This document shows, piece by piece, positions 53,134-62,736 of a stretch of 64,000 bases of DNA. Under the pieces are notes generated by a model that had not been told where the DNA came from, did not search any database, and saw only the letters and a program-made list of their open reading frames with translations. The stretch lies in assembly GCF_900114005.1 (NCBI RefSeq), contig NZ_FORM01000010.1, forward strand, positions 1 to 64,000, read 5' to 3'. How positions within the stretch are numbered: position 1 is the stretch's first letter; the number at the start of each line of letters is the position of its first letter. A program made the translations under genes and the position numbers. This stretch comes from Olleya namhaensis (lineage in GTDB: Bacteria; Bacteroidota; Bacteroidia; Flavobacteriales; Flavobacteriaceae).

Positions 53134-53835
53134 ATGAAGTTAGAGGTCCTTACAAAAAATGAAAATTTTAGTATTCAGAAGCAAATTATTGCCAATATAA
53201 GAGATTTAATAAATGTTAAAAATCTTGAGCCAGGGGATAAATTACCAGCGGAACGTGTACTGTCAGAAAAATTTGAAGTTTCTAGAAGTAGTGTAAGGGA
53301 AGCAATTCAAAAATTAGAATTTTATGGGTTATTAAAGTCTATTCCTCAAAGTGGGACGTTTGTCGCAAATATTGGGGTTATTGCATTAAATGGAATGATC
53401 GAAGATATTTTAAGATTGGAAGATCCTGAATTTAAATCGTTAGTAGAAACTAGAATTCTTTTAGAACTTAAAACAGTAAAGTTAGCTGCTTTAAGACGTA
53501 CAGAAGAAGATTTAATTAAATTGAAAGAAGCTTTAGATGCTTACAGTAATAAAGTAAAAAACAAAGAGGATGCTGTTCAAGAAGATTTATTATTTCATCT
53601 GGCAATAGCAAGAGCAAGTGGTAATAGTTCTATGAATACGTTCATGTTAATTATTACGCCTGAAATTATAACAAATTTTGAAAAGTATCATGTTTGTCAT
53701 AAAGGGTTATCAGCAAGTGCAATTACTGAGCATCAATTAATTTTTGATGCGATAAAAAAACAAGATCCGGTTGAAGCTAAAAAAGCAATGAAAAACCATT
53801 TTAACGAATTATACAAATACTGTTATAATTTATAG
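53134..53835 (+). CDS. FadR-subfamily GntR transcriptional regulator of the alginate locus
   Basis: 233 residues. The N-terminal winged helix (about 10-75) shows the GntR pattern LEPGDKLPAERVLSEKFEVSRSSVREAIQKLE...SGTFV. The C-terminal all-helical FCD ligand domain has the metal-site pattern: aspartate in EEDLLFHLAIA (D-x3-H-like) and later histidines (EHQLIFDAI, MKNHF). FCD members respond to uronate-type acids. It most likely represses units A, B and C through the TTGGTAAACCA operators until an alginate-derived acid such as KDG or DEH binds. No such operator precedes its own gene. Confidence 0.9.
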   Translation: MKLEVLTKNENFSIQKQIIANIRDLINVKNLEPGDKLPAERVLSEKFEVSRSSVREAIQKLEFYGLLKSIPQSGTFVANIGVIALNGMIEDILRLEDPEFKSLVETRILLELKTVKLAALRRTEEDLIKLKEALDAYSNKVKNKEDAVQEDLLFHLAIARASGNSSMNTFMLIITPEIITNFEKYHVCHKGLSASAITEHQLIFDAIKKQDPVEAKKAMKNHFNELYKYCYNL

Positions 53836-53977
53836 AAAAAATAAATAATAATTTAAGATATAAGGACTTAAATTACAATAAATCAAAATTTTAGAAAAAT
53901 AGTCTATTAGACTTATAGTTAGTGTTTTACTATCTATAGGCTTAGAATTTGTATTTTAAAATTTTTAAAAAAAGGAT

Positions 53978-55279
53978 ATGAAAACAAAAGGATTAAGATG
54001 GTGGGTAGTAGGACTTGTGGCTTTGGCTGCAGTTGTTAATTACATAGATAGACAAGCTTTTGGAGCACTATGGCCTGACATTGCAAATGACTTATTTCCA
54101 GAGATGGATAAAGATGGACATAAAGTTATTTTTGGAACCATATCTACAGTTTTTATACTATCGTATGCTGGTGGTCAAGCGCTTTTTGGAAAAATATTTG
54201 ATTGGATTGGTACAAGAATGGGTTTTGCACTTTCTATTGGTGTGTGGTCTATTGCAACGATGTTGCATGCCTTTGCTCAGGGAATGTTAAGTTTTTCAAT
54301 TTTCAGATCAATATTAGGTTTAGCAGAGGCAGGTAATTGGCCTGGAGCTGCTAAAGCAAATGCAGAGTGGTTTCCAACAAAAGAAAGAGCACTTGCACAA
54401 GGTGTTTTTAATTCTGGAGCAGCAATTGGAGGTATAGTAGCGTATCCAGTTATTGGATTACTATCTGCTTATTTAGAGTGGAAAGCTATTTTTATAGTTG
54501 TGGGAGCGCTAGGATTATTATGGTTATTACCTTGGTTATATATTGTGAAATCAGGACCAAAAACACATCCTTGGTTATCGGATGATGAAAGAAAGTATAT
54601 TCTTTCTGGACAAAAAAATCAAGATATTGATGAAGATGGTAATTATGATGACGGATATGTACCTACTACAACTGAGTTATTAAAACATAAAGAAAGTTGG
54701 GGAGTTATTATTGCTTCTGCAGCATTAGATCCTATTTGGTGGTTATTTATAGTTTGGATACCAATCTACTTGTCTGAAGTATTTGGTTTAAATGTTAAAG
54801 AGATTGCATTTTCTGCATGGTTACCTTATGTTGGAGCTATGATTGGTGCATGGGCAGGAGGGCTTATTGCACAAAATAGACTTACGGCTGGTTGGTCAGT
54901 AGATAAGACAAGAAAAATGGTTATTACTTTAGGGTGTTTAATTATGATTCCTTGTTTCTTTTTATTAAAAGCACCTGGATCAGCAACAACAGCAGTTATT
55001 ATTATGGCAGTATTGCTTTTTGGTTTCCAAATTGCTATTGGTAACATACAGACACTGCCTAGTGATCTTTTTGGAGGAAAAATAGTTGGTACGCTATCTG
55101 GTTTTGCAGGTATGGCAGCTAAGCTTGGTGCAGCAGGATTAACTCTTTTAGTGACGTTTATTACTACAGGAGGTAATTATACACCTGCATTTTTAATAGG
55201 AGGAGCATTAGCAATAATTGCGTTATTATCGGTTTGGGTATTATGTCCTAAAATCGAACCATTAAAACCTAGAAATTAA
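53978..55279 (+). CDS. MFS transporter, ExuT-like hexuronate/DEH carrier
   Basis: 433 residues with 12 predicted membrane helices. The opening WWVVGLVALAAVVNYIDRQAFGALWP contains the NYIDRQ motif of the anion:cation symporter branch (ExuT/GudP type), and the helix 2-3 loop has GKIFDWIGTRMGF. Its place between the regulator and the DEH reductase indicates uptake of unsaturated uronate or DEH across the inner membrane. The exact substrate is inferred. Confidence 0.9.
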   Translation: MKTKGLRWWVVGLVALAAVVNYIDRQAFGALWPDIANDLFPEMDKDGHKVIFGTISTVFILSYAGGQALFGKIFDWIGTRMGFALSIGVWSIATMLHAFAQGMLSFSIFRSILGLAEAGNWPGAAKANAEWFPTKERALAQGVFNSGAAIGGIVAYPVIGLLSAYLEWKAIFIVVGALGLLWLLPWLYIVKSGPKTHPWLSDDERKYILSGQKNQDIDEDGNYDDGYVPTTTELLKHKESWGVIIASAALDPIWWLFIVWIPIYLSEVFGLNVKEIAFSAWLPYVGAMIGAWAGGLIAQNRLTAGWSVDKTRKMVITLGCLIMIPCFFLLKAPGSATTAVIIMAVLLFGFQIAIGNIQTLPSDLFGGKIVGTLSGFAGMAAKLGAAGLTLLVTFITTGGNYTPAFLIGGALAIIALLSVWVLCPKIEPLKPRN

Positions 55280-55343
55280 ATAAGAATAGTTAATCTATTT
55301 CAATATTAAAACAAGAATAAATTAAAATTAAACACATATAAAA

Positions 55344-56108
55344 ATGAGTAATACAAACGGAAAAGTAGCTATAGTAACAGGTGCCACAGGAGGAATCGGT
55401 TTTGAAGTAGCAAAAAGATTAGGAAAAGATGGATATACTGTAGTTTTAAACGGTATTGATGATAAAGCTGGAGCTGAAAAATTAGCGCAATTAAAAGCTG
55501 ATGGGATCACTGCAGAATATTACGGTTTTGATGTAACTAGCGAAGAGCAAGTAACAGCTAACATCGTTAAGATTGGTGAAAAATATGGTAGAATTGATGT
55601 GCTTGTAAACAATGCAGGTGGATTAGGTGGTCGATCTAGATTTGAAGAAATGACAACTGAGTTTTACAGAAATGTAATGGCTTTAAACTTAGATTCAGTA
55701 TTTTTTGCTTCAAGAGCAGCTATCCCTTTCCTTAAAAAAGGAGAGCACCCTTCAATAATTAACTATACATCTAATGCAGGATGGACTGCAGGTGGACCAG
55801 GTGCAGGTATTTACGGTACGTCTAAAGCAGGTGTACACGCAATTACTAGAGCTTTAGCTAAAGATTTAGCTGAATATGGTATTAGAGTTAATGCAGTGTC
55901 TCCAGGGACTATTGATACACCTTTCCATGCACAGATTAAAGCAACTAAGCCAGAGGTTTTTGCTTCTTGGGCAAACAATATTATGTTAGGTAGATTAGGT
56001 CAGCCAGAAGATGTTGCTGGAGTAATCTCATTCTTAGCAAGTAAGGATGCGTCTTTCATTACAGCTGAAACGATCCAAATTGGTGGTGGTCAAGCTTTAG
56101 GAATTTAA
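55344..56108 (+). CDS. SDR-family oxidoreductase, probable DEH reductase
   Basis: 254 residues with the Rossmann TGATGGIGFEVA, NNAGG, the catalytic tyrosine and lysine in IYGTSKAG, a serine in NYTSNAG, and the VSPGTIDTPF loop. In alginate pathways an SDR reduces 4-deoxy-L-erythro-5-hexoseulose uronate to 2-keto-3-deoxygluconate using NAD(P)H. The annotation rests on the fold plus position between the carrier and KdgK. NADH versus NADPH preference is not obvious. Confidence 0.87.
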   Translation: MSNTNGKVAIVTGATGGIGFEVAKRLGKDGYTVVLNGIDDKAGAEKLAQLKADGITAEYYGFDVTSEEQVTANIVKIGEKYGRIDVLVNNAGGLGGRSRFEEMTTEFYRNVMALNLDSVFFASRAAIPFLKKGEHPSIINYTSNAGWTAGGPGAGIYGTSKAGVHAITRALAKDLAEYGIRVNAVSPGTIDTPFHAQIKATKPEVFASWANNIMLGRLGQPEDVAGVISFLASKDASFITAETIQIGGGQALGI

Positions 56109-56322
56109 TTTTAAGTATCTTAGTTAGAAATAAATCAGACTTAGTTCATTATTACAAGTAATGAGATAATAGATTTAACTAACTAATGTTATAAGTTATA
56201 GTAAACTGGATAGTTTTATTTTTTGTACAATTTTTTTTTAACGTCTATTGATTGTTAAAAAAAGGTTTTAAAAAATAAAACTATTTGGTTTTTTTAAATA
56301 GAATAGTAATCAAATTTATAAA

Positions 56323-57345
56323 ATGAGTAAAATTGTCACATTCGGAGAAATTATGTTAAGGCTCTCGACAGAGCGTCACTTAAGATTTTCTCAAGCAAAT
56401 AAATTCGCTGCTTCCTATGGTGGTGGAGAGTTTAATGTAGCAGTATCATTAGCAAATTATGGTATTCCTGCCGAGTTTGTTACCAGGTTACCTGATAACG
56501 AAATTGGCGCTTGCGCGTTAAAAGAAATGCGTAAATTTAATGTAGAGTCCAAAAACGTGATTTATGGTGGTGACCGATTAGGTATTTATTATCTAGAAAC
56601 GGGAGCTGGTACACGTGGTAGTAATGTAGTTTATGATAGAGCACATAGTTCTATGTCAACAATTACTAAAGGCGCTATAAACTGGGAAGACGTCTTAAAA
56701 GATGCAACATGGTTTCATTGGAGTGGGATTACCCCTGCAATTTCTCAATCTGCTGCTGACGAATGTCTAGAGGCTATAAAAGTTGCTCATAAATTAGGGA
56801 TTACTATTTCTTCAGATTTAAATTATAGATCTAAATTATGGCAATATGGTAAAGAACCAAATCAAATAATGCCAGAGCTTTTAAAATATAGTAATATTAT
56901 TTTAGGAGATATTGATACAGCATTTTTCATGCTAGGTAAAGATAAGGTTAATCCTAATTACCAAAATGAAAAATCATTACCCATCTTATACGATCAAATA
57001 TTTAAATCGTGTCCTAATCTAAAAACAGTAGCGACGACCTTAAGGTATTCTGTTAGTGCATCTCACCAGCGTATTGGTGGTATCTTGTATGACGGAAAAT
57101 CTGTGTATAATGCAGATGTTAAAGAAGTGACACCGGTAGTCGATAGAGTTGGTAGTGGAGATGCTTTTATGGGAGGATTAATTTACGGATTAGTAAACAA
57201 TGATAACGATAAACAGCGTGCTTTAAATATTGCAGTAGCAGCTTGCTGCTTAAAACACACCATTTCTGGTGATTGTAATTTAATAACACTAGCTGATATC
57301 GAAAAATTATTAAGTGGAGATTCCTCAGGGAAAGTTTCCAGATAA
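56323..57345 (+). CDS. kdgK: 2-keto-3-deoxygluconate kinase (PfkB family)
   Basis: 340 residues. The PfkB start KIVTFGEIMLRLS and glycine pair YGGGEFNVA, and the ATP/anion-hole motif VDRVGSGDAFMGGL with the catalytic aspartate, are present. It phosphorylates KDG to KDPG. It lies 215 bp after the SDR gene without the tandem operator, so it probably has its own promoter. A CTATTTGG at 56281 may be part of it. It is followed 10 bp later by eda. Confidence 0.92.
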   Translation: MSKIVTFGEIMLRLSTERHLRFSQANKFAASYGGGEFNVAVSLANYGIPAEFVTRLPDNEIGACALKEMRKFNVESKNVIYGGDRLGIYYLETGAGTRGSNVVYDRAHSSMSTITKGAINWEDVLKDATWFHWSGITPAISQSAADECLEAIKVAHKLGITISSDLNYRSKLWQYGKEPNQIMPELLKYSNIILGDIDTAFFMLGKDKVNPNYQNEKSLPILYDQIFKSCPNLKTVATTLRYSVSASHQRIGGILYDGKSVYNADVKEVTPVVDRVGSGDAFMGGLIYGLVNNDNDKQRALNIAVAACCLKHTISGDCNLITLADIEKLLSGDSSGKVSR

Positions 57346-57355
57346 AAAATACAAA

Positions 57356-58021
57356 ATGGCAAATTTTACAAGAATACAAGTAGCAGAAGTTATGAAGCAA
57401 ACAGGATTAGTTCCTTTGTTTTATAATGACGATATAGAAATTAGTAAATCAGTCGTAAAAGCTGTTTATGATGGTGGTGCACGTTTATTAGAGTTTACAG
57501 CTCGTGGCGATTTTGCTCACGAAGTTTTTGACGCTTTAAGTAAGTATGTAGCAAAAGAATTACCAGGAATGATAATGGGAGTTGGGTCTGTTACAGACGC
57601 TGCTTCAGCATCTAGATATATGGCTTTAGGAGCTAATTTTATTGTTACCCCAGTTTTAAGAGAAGACATAGCATTGGTTTGTAATAGACGTAAAGTGATG
57701 TGGTCTCCGGGTTGTGGAACTTTGACTGAGATTTGTCGTGCTGAAGAATTAGGTTGTGAGATAGTAAAACTGTTTCCGGGTGGAACATACGGTGCTGATT
57801 TTGTAAAAGCTATTAAAGGTCCGCAACCATGGACAAGTATAATGCCTACAGGTGGTGTCTCTCCAACTAGAGATAGTTTAGAAGCTTGGTTTAAGGCAGG
57901 TGTAACTTGTGTAGGGATAGGTTCTAAGCTTATCGCAAAGGGTGCTGATGGTAGTTATGATTTAGATAAAATAAAATCTACAACAGAAAGTACTTTAAAA
58001 ATTATAGATTCGTTAAAATAA
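57356..58021 (+). CDS. eda: KDPG/KHG aldolase (Entner-Doudoroff aldolase)
   Basis: 221 residues. The class I aldolase shows LLEFTARGDFA, the GVGSVTDAASASRYMALGANFIVTP strand-loop, seen as the GVGSV and GANFIVTP motifs, and the Schiff-base lysine in EIVKLFPGG. It splits KDPG into pyruvate and glyceraldehyde-3-phosphate, the last step of the alginate route. The ATG at 57356 is used; a longer frame overlaps kdgK. Confidence 0.94.
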   Translation: MANFTRIQVAEVMKQTGLVPLFYNDDIEISKSVVKAVYDGGARLLEFTARGDFAHEVFDALSKYVAKELPGMIMGVGSVTDAASASRYMALGANFIVTPVLREDIALVCNRRKVMWSPGCGTLTEICRAEELGCEIVKLFPGGTYGADFVKAIKGPQPWTSIMPTGGVSPTRDSLEAWFKAGVTCVGIGSKLIAKGADGSYDLDKIKSTTESTLKIIDSLK

Positions 58022-58046
58022 TACGTTATTTAGCGCTATTAAATAT

Positions 58047-58080
58047 ATCCCTTCAATATTTTTTATTGAAGGGATTTTTT
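58047..58080 (+). terminator. Rho-independent terminator ending the alginate locus
   Basis: An 11-base stem ATCCCTTCAAT/ATTGAAGGGAT followed by a T-run, 26 bp after eda. Confidence 0.88.
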
Positions 58081-58088
58081 ACTTGAAA

Positions 58089-58928
58089 ATGAATTATAAT
58101 AAGTCCATCATATTTATGGTTGTAAGTGCATTAGCTTTTGCACTTATGAATTTGTTAGTCAAATATCTAAATGGGTTTGGTGTGTATCAAATTGTTTTTT
58201 TTAGAGCCATCGGTACATTAGCTTTTACAACGCCATTAATCTTAAAAAATAAGATTCCTTACTTTGGTAAAAAGAAGCAATTAATGATAATAAGAGCCAT
58301 AGTAGGTGTGATATCTTTGACCTGTTTCTTTCAATCTTTAAATTATATTGCTGTTGGTACTGCTGTGTCTTTACGGTATACAGCGCCAATTTTTGCAGCA
58401 ATTTTAGCTGTGTTTTTACTTAAAGAAAAAATCAAATTATTGCAATGGTTTCTGTTTGCGTTAGCCTTTTCAGGAGTTTTAATTATCAAAGGGTTTGGTC
58501 AGGATATAAATACATTAGGATTAGTTTTAATCTTTGTTTCGGCTTTTTCTAATGGATTAGTTTTTGTTTTAATTAGAAAAATTGGAAAGGATGAAAGCCC
58601 ATTGGTTATAATCAATTACTTTATGCTTACAGCCTTAATATTTGGAGGTGTAATGAGTATTGGAGACTGGAAGACGCCAAATCAAATAGAGTGGCTAATA
58701 CTGCTTAGTTTAGGTGTTTTTGGCTATGTTGGACAACTCTATATGACCAAAGCTTTTCAAACAGGAAAAACTAGTGTTGTCGCACCGTTTAAATACGTTG
58801 AAGTAATTTTTACAATTATAGTAAGTACATTCTGGTTTTTAGAATCCTATAGTGCTATGGTATTATTAGGAATAGCTATAATAATAGCGGCTTTAATAAG
58901 TAACACCTTGTATGCTGCTAAAAAATAG
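58089..58928 (+). CDS. DMT-family (EamA) transporter
   Basis: 279 residues with ten predicted membrane helices in two EamA halves (each with the A-x-x-W/F-x-P-like segments, e.g. VSLRYTAPIFAAILAVFLLKEKI and SVVAPFKYVEVIF). It is a metabolite exporter of unknown substrate. The ATG at 58089 is used. It follows the terminator directly, so it is not part of the alginate operon. Confidence 0.85.
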   Translation: MNYNKSIIFMVVSALAFALMNLLVKYLNGFGVYQIVFFRAIGTLAFTTPLILKNKIPYFGKKKQLMIIRAIVGVISLTCFFQSLNYIAVGTAVSLRYTAPIFAAILAVFLLKEKIKLLQWFLFALAFSGVLIIKGFGQDINTLGLVLIFVSAFSNGLVFVLIRKIGKDESPLVIINYFMLTALIFGGVMSIGDWKTPNQIEWLILLSLGVFGYVGQLYMTKAFQTGKTSVVAPFKYVEVIFTIIVSTFWFLESYSAMVLLGIAIIIAALISNTLYAAKK

Positions 58929-58936
58929 TACTGTTT

Positions 58937-60172
58937 TTATTGCTGTAAATAGGTCATCACGGTAGTTGTAGCACCTTTGTTTTTTGCTATAAAATCTAAG
59001 TTTTTTAATCCCGTCGTTTTTCTAAAATCCGTATCATTAATAAGACGGTTTAAATTAGTGGTAAGTAAATCTATGTTAGCAATAGAAAACACACCACCAT
59101 TGTCAATCATGTCAAAAGCTTCAGGAAATTTACTATAGTTTTTTCCAATCAGTATTGGTACACCAAATACAGCAGGCTCTAAAATGTTGTGCAGACCAGT
59201 GTTACCCATAGCGCCACCAACATAAGCAATATCTGCATAGCTATATGCTTTATTTAATAGCCCAATAGTATCTAAAATAAACACATCAAAATCTTGTAAA
59301 TTCTGTCCTTCTTTTTTTGAAAATAAGACGGAAGATTTAATTAATCCAGACTGTATGTTTTCAATCTGTTTGGATTTAATATTATGTGGTGCAATTATAA
59401 ACTTAACTGGTAGGCCTTCATAATCGTTGATAAAATCAATTAAAAGCAATTCGTCTTCCGGCCAAGAACTACCAACTACAATACATAATTTGTCGTCTTT
59501 AAAGGCTTTTATAAATGGTAAGTTGTTATCAATTAGTAATTGGTTAGAAACGCGATCAAATCTAGTATCTCCAGATATGGTTGCATGCTTATAACCAATA
59601 GTTTCTAAAAGTGTTTTTGAAGTTTCGTTTTGTGTAAAAATATGGTCAAAAGCAAATAGCGCTTTTTTAGTTTCCTTACCATACCATTTAAAAAAGGATT
59701 GGTCTTCTCTAAAAGCTGCTGATATTAATATAGCTTTCAGCCCTCTGTTTTTTATTTCATTTAAGTAATTAGGCCAAATTTCATATTTAACAAAAACAGT
59801 TAACTCTGGGTTAATCATAGTTATAAAACGTTTTGCATTTTGTTTACTATCTAAAGGCAAGTAAACAACGATATCCGCAAAAGGGGCGTTTTTTCTTATT
59901 TCAAAACCAGAAGGAGAGAAAAACGATAACACAATTTTATGATCGGGATAGTTTGTGCGTAATTGGTTAAAAATTGGTAAACCCTGCTCGTACTCTCCCA
60001 AAGACGCACAATGAAACCATAGTGTTTTATCACCAGTATTTAACGCTTGTTGTAGTTTTTTAAAAGTTTCAGCACGCCCAATAACCCCTAATTTAAGCTT
60101 GTTATTAAATAAACTTAGACCTTTTAAAGCTAAATTAGCTACTATAATGGTTGTGTTATAAAGTGTTTTCAC
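58937..60172 (-). CDS. waaA: 3-deoxy-D-manno-octulosonic acid (Kdo) transferase
   Basis: 411 residues. An N-terminal membrane helix is followed by a GT-B glycosyltransferase. Motifs are WFHCASLGEYEQGLP (catalytic glutamate region), FVKYEIWPNYL, GDTRFDRV, APHN and YVGGAMGNTGLHNILEPAVFGVPILIG. It adds Kdo to lipid A precursor at the inner membrane. The start codon is GTG at 60172. Confidence 0.94.
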   Translation of the reverse strand: MKTLYNTTIIVANLALKGLSLFNNKLKLGVIGRAETFKKLQQALNTGDKTLWFHCASLGEYEQGLPIFNQLRTNYPDHKIVLSFFSPSGFEIRKNAPFADIVVYLPLDSKQNAKRFITMINPELTVFVKYEIWPNYLNEIKNRGLKAILISAAFREDQSFFKWYGKETKKALFAFDHIFTQNETSKTLLETIGYKHATISGDTRFDRVSNQLLIDNNLPFIKAFKDDKLCIVVGSSWPEDELLLIDFINDYEGLPVKFIIAPHNIKSKQIENIQSGLIKSSVLFSKKEGQNLQDFDVFILDTIGLLNKAYSYADIAYVGGAMGNTGLHNILEPAVFGVPILIGKNYSKFPEAFDMIDNGGVFSIANIDLLTTNLNRLINDTDFRKTTGLKNLDFIAKNKGATTTVMTYLQQ

Positions 60173-60292
60173 GTATCTATTTTTGCTAAAATAAACAATT
60201 CATTGCTTAGCGTTTGGTATTTTTGTAAATTCGATAATTATAAATTAAAAGTAAAACTAAGTTTCTAACATTAGTTTACCACATATACAGCG

Positions 60293-61444
60293 ATGAAAAA
60301 AATACAAATGGTTGATCTTAAAGGTCAATACGCAGCTATAAAAAATGTTGTAGATTCTTCAATTCAAGAAATTATAGACAACACCAGTTTTGTAAATGGG
60401 CCTAAGGTGCATGAGTTTCAAAAAAATCTTGAAGATTACTTAGATGTAAAACACGTAATCCCTTGTGCTAATGGTACAGATGCATTGCAAATTGCAATGA
60501 TGGGATTAGGTCTGGAGCAAGGAGATGAAGTGATCACAGCCGATTTTACCTTTGCTGCAACTGTAGAGGTTATCGCATTATTAAAACTTACACCTGTTTT
60601 AGTAGATGTAAACCCTGACGATTTTAATATCAGTATTGAAGCCATTAAAAAGGCAATTACACCAAAAACCAAAGCGATTGTACCTGTACATTTATTTGGG
60701 CAATGTGCCAATATGGAAGCAATCATGCAAATAGCAGAAGAGCATAATTTGTATGTTATAGAAGATAATGCACAAGCAATTGGCGCAAACTATAAGTATA
60801 GCAATGGGACAAAAGCAAAAGCGGGTGCCATAGGTCATGTGGCTTCAACATCCTTCTTTCCTTCTAAAAATTTAGGATGTTATGGAGATGGAGGCGCTAT
60901 TTTTACTAACGATGATGCGTTAGCACATACTATAAGAGGAATAGTAAATCACGGAATGTACGAGCGTTACCACCATGATGTGGTAGGGGTAAACTCGCGT
61001 TTAGATTCTATACAAGCAGCAGTTTTAGATGCAAAATTACCTAAGTTAGATAGTTATAATAATGCACGTCGTAATGCCGCAAGAAAATATAGTGCAGCAT
61101 TGGCAGGCGTACCGCAAATAACAACTCCAAAGACGGTAAATAATTGCGAAGGTATTTGTGATACGTGCGACTGTCACGTGTTTCATCAATATACTTTAAA
61201 AATCCAAAACGCAGACAGAGATGCTTTAGTGAAGCACTTAAATGATAACGGAATTCCATGTGGTGTGTACTACCCAATCCCGTTACATTTACAAAAAGCA
61301 TACAAAGATGAGCGTTATAACGAATCTGATTTTCCTGTTACAAACCAATTAGTAAAGCAAGTAATATCATTACCAATGCATACCGAGTTGGATGACGAGC
61401 AAATCGAATTTATAACAACAACAATTAAAAATTTTTTAGCCTAA
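60293..61444 (+). CDS. DegT/DnrJ/EryC1/StrS aminotransferase with a cysteine-rich insertion
   Basis: 383 residues. It has PLP-enzyme motifs ANGTDALQIAMMGL, the aspartate/glutamine in IEDNAQAIGA, the PLP lysine in FFPSKNLGCYGDGG and the closing SLPMHTELDDEQ. Family members make nucleotide-linked amino sugars for surface polysaccharide. Residues 285-295 read CEGICDTCDCH just before the conserved HVFHQYT strand. This Cys4 cluster is not a general family feature and could bind metal or form disulfides. galE follows, consistent with sugar-nucleotide synthesis. Confidence 0.9.
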   Translation: MKKIQMVDLKGQYAAIKNVVDSSIQEIIDNTSFVNGPKVHEFQKNLEDYLDVKHVIPCANGTDALQIAMMGLGLEQGDEVITADFTFAATVEVIALLKLTPVLVDVNPDDFNISIEAIKKAITPKTKAIVPVHLFGQCANMEAIMQIAEEHNLYVIEDNAQAIGANYKYSNGTKAKAGAIGHVASTSFFPSKNLGCYGDGGAIFTNDDALAHTIRGIVNHGMYERYHHDVVGVNSRLDSIQAAVLDAKLPKLDSYNNARRNAARKYSAALAGVPQITTPKTVNNCEGICDTCDCHVFHQYTLKIQNADRDALVKHLNDNGIPCGVYYPIPLHLQKAYKDERYNESDFPVTNQLVKQVISLPMHTELDDEQIEFITTTIKNFLA

Positions 61445-61451
61445 ACCATTA

Positions 61452-61541
61452 GGGCGTTACCACAAGGGTCGGGTTATCCGCTAAAATCTTTTTTTGCCAT
61501 ATATGGCAGCAAAAAAAGGATACCGCTTCTATCCCTAACGC
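61452..61541. repeat. REP-like dispersed repeat, copy 2
   Basis: Begins GGGCGTTACCACAAGGGTCG and ends CCCTAACGC, with the same central TTTTTTTGCCATATATGGC hairpin as 6583-6694 but without its inner insertion. It fills most of the 109-bp gap between the DegT gene and galE, ending 12 bp before the galE ATG. Confidence 0.78.
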
Positions 61542-61553
61542 ATATAACCACAT

Positions 61554-62573
61554 ATGAAAATACTAGTAACAGGCGGTTTAGGGTTTATAGGGTCACACAC
61601 CGTTGTCGAGCTTCAAAATAAAGGATACCAAGTTGTAATAATAGATAATCTCTCCAATGCCTCATTAGACGTTTTGGAGGGTATTGTTTCAATTACAAAT
61701 CAGGCGCCTATTTTTGAAAAGCTAGATTTAAAAGATAAGTCAGCAGTTCAAAACTTTTTTAAAGCACATCAAGACATTCAAGGTGTTATCCATTTTGCAG
61801 CAAGTAAAGCAGTAGGAGAGAGTGTAACCAATCCTTTAATGTATTATGAGAATAATATCAATACCTTGGTTTACGTACTACAAGAACTAATAAAATTAGA
61901 AGTGTCTAATTTTATCTTTAGTTCTTCGTGCACCGTTTATGGGCAGGCAGACGTAATGCCAATAGCAGAAACTGCACCAGTAAAACTAGCAGAATCACCC
62001 TACGGAAACACAAAACAAATTGGAGAAGAAATAATAAAAGACACATGTAATATCAATGCTAAATTAAACAGTATTGCTTTGCGTTATTTTAATCCAATTG
62101 GCGCACACGATTCTGCAAAAATAGGCGAGTTACCAATTGGTGTGCCTCAAAATTTAATACCATATATAACGCAAACTGCCATAGGACAAAGAGCACAATT
62201 ATCTGTGTTTGGAGATGATTACCCAACTTCGGACGGCACTTGTGTTAGAGATTATATTCATGTTGTAGATTTAGCAAAAGCGCATGTTGTGGCATTACAA
62301 CGCTTATTAAATAAGAATAATCAAACTAATTTTGAGGTCTTTAATTTAGGGACAGGAACAGGTAGTACAGTATTAGAAGTCATTAAAGCATTCGAAAAAG
62401 TTTCAGACACAAAACTTAATTATAAGATAGTAGACAGACGTCAAGGTGATGTTATTTCTGCTTATGCAGATACGTCAAAAGCTAACGCAGAATTAGGATG
62501 GAAATCAGAGCATACATTGGAAGATGCTATGCTATCTGCTTGGAAATGGCAAAAAGTGTTACACTCTAATTAA
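61554..62573 (+). CDS. galE: UDP-glucose 4-epimerase
   Basis: 339 residues. An extended SDR with the N-terminal TGGLGFIGSHT, the serine in FSSSCTVYG, the catalytic YGNTKQIGE (Tyr-x3-Lys) and C-terminal NLGTGTGSTVLEV. It interconverts UDP-glucose and UDP-galactose. The upstream aminotransferase suggests a role in surface polysaccharide precursors. Confidence 0.94.
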   Translation: MKILVTGGLGFIGSHTVVELQNKGYQVVIIDNLSNASLDVLEGIVSITNQAPIFEKLDLKDKSAVQNFFKAHQDIQGVIHFAASKAVGESVTNPLMYYENNINTLVYVLQELIKLEVSNFIFSSSCTVYGQADVMPIAETAPVKLAESPYGNTKQIGEEIIKDTCNINAKLNSIALRYFNPIGAHDSAKIGELPIGVPQNLIPYITQTAIGQRAQLSVFGDDYPTSDGTCVRDYIHVVDLAKAHVVALQRLLNKNNQTNFEVFNLGTGTGSTVLEVIKAFEKVSDTKLNYKIVDRRQGDVISAYADTSKANAELGWKSEHTLEDAMLSAWKWQKVLHSN

Positions 62574-62736
62574 CATATTAGGTGCCAGATGTTATTCTAG
62601 TTGTCAATCTTATAATTATAACGGAACATAGTTAACACATTTGTATTAATTATCTGATTAACACTATTTTAGTTTTTTAAATTCGTTGTTGGTCATTATT
62701 CTTTATTCCTTTGCAACTAATGCAAATGATAAAACA

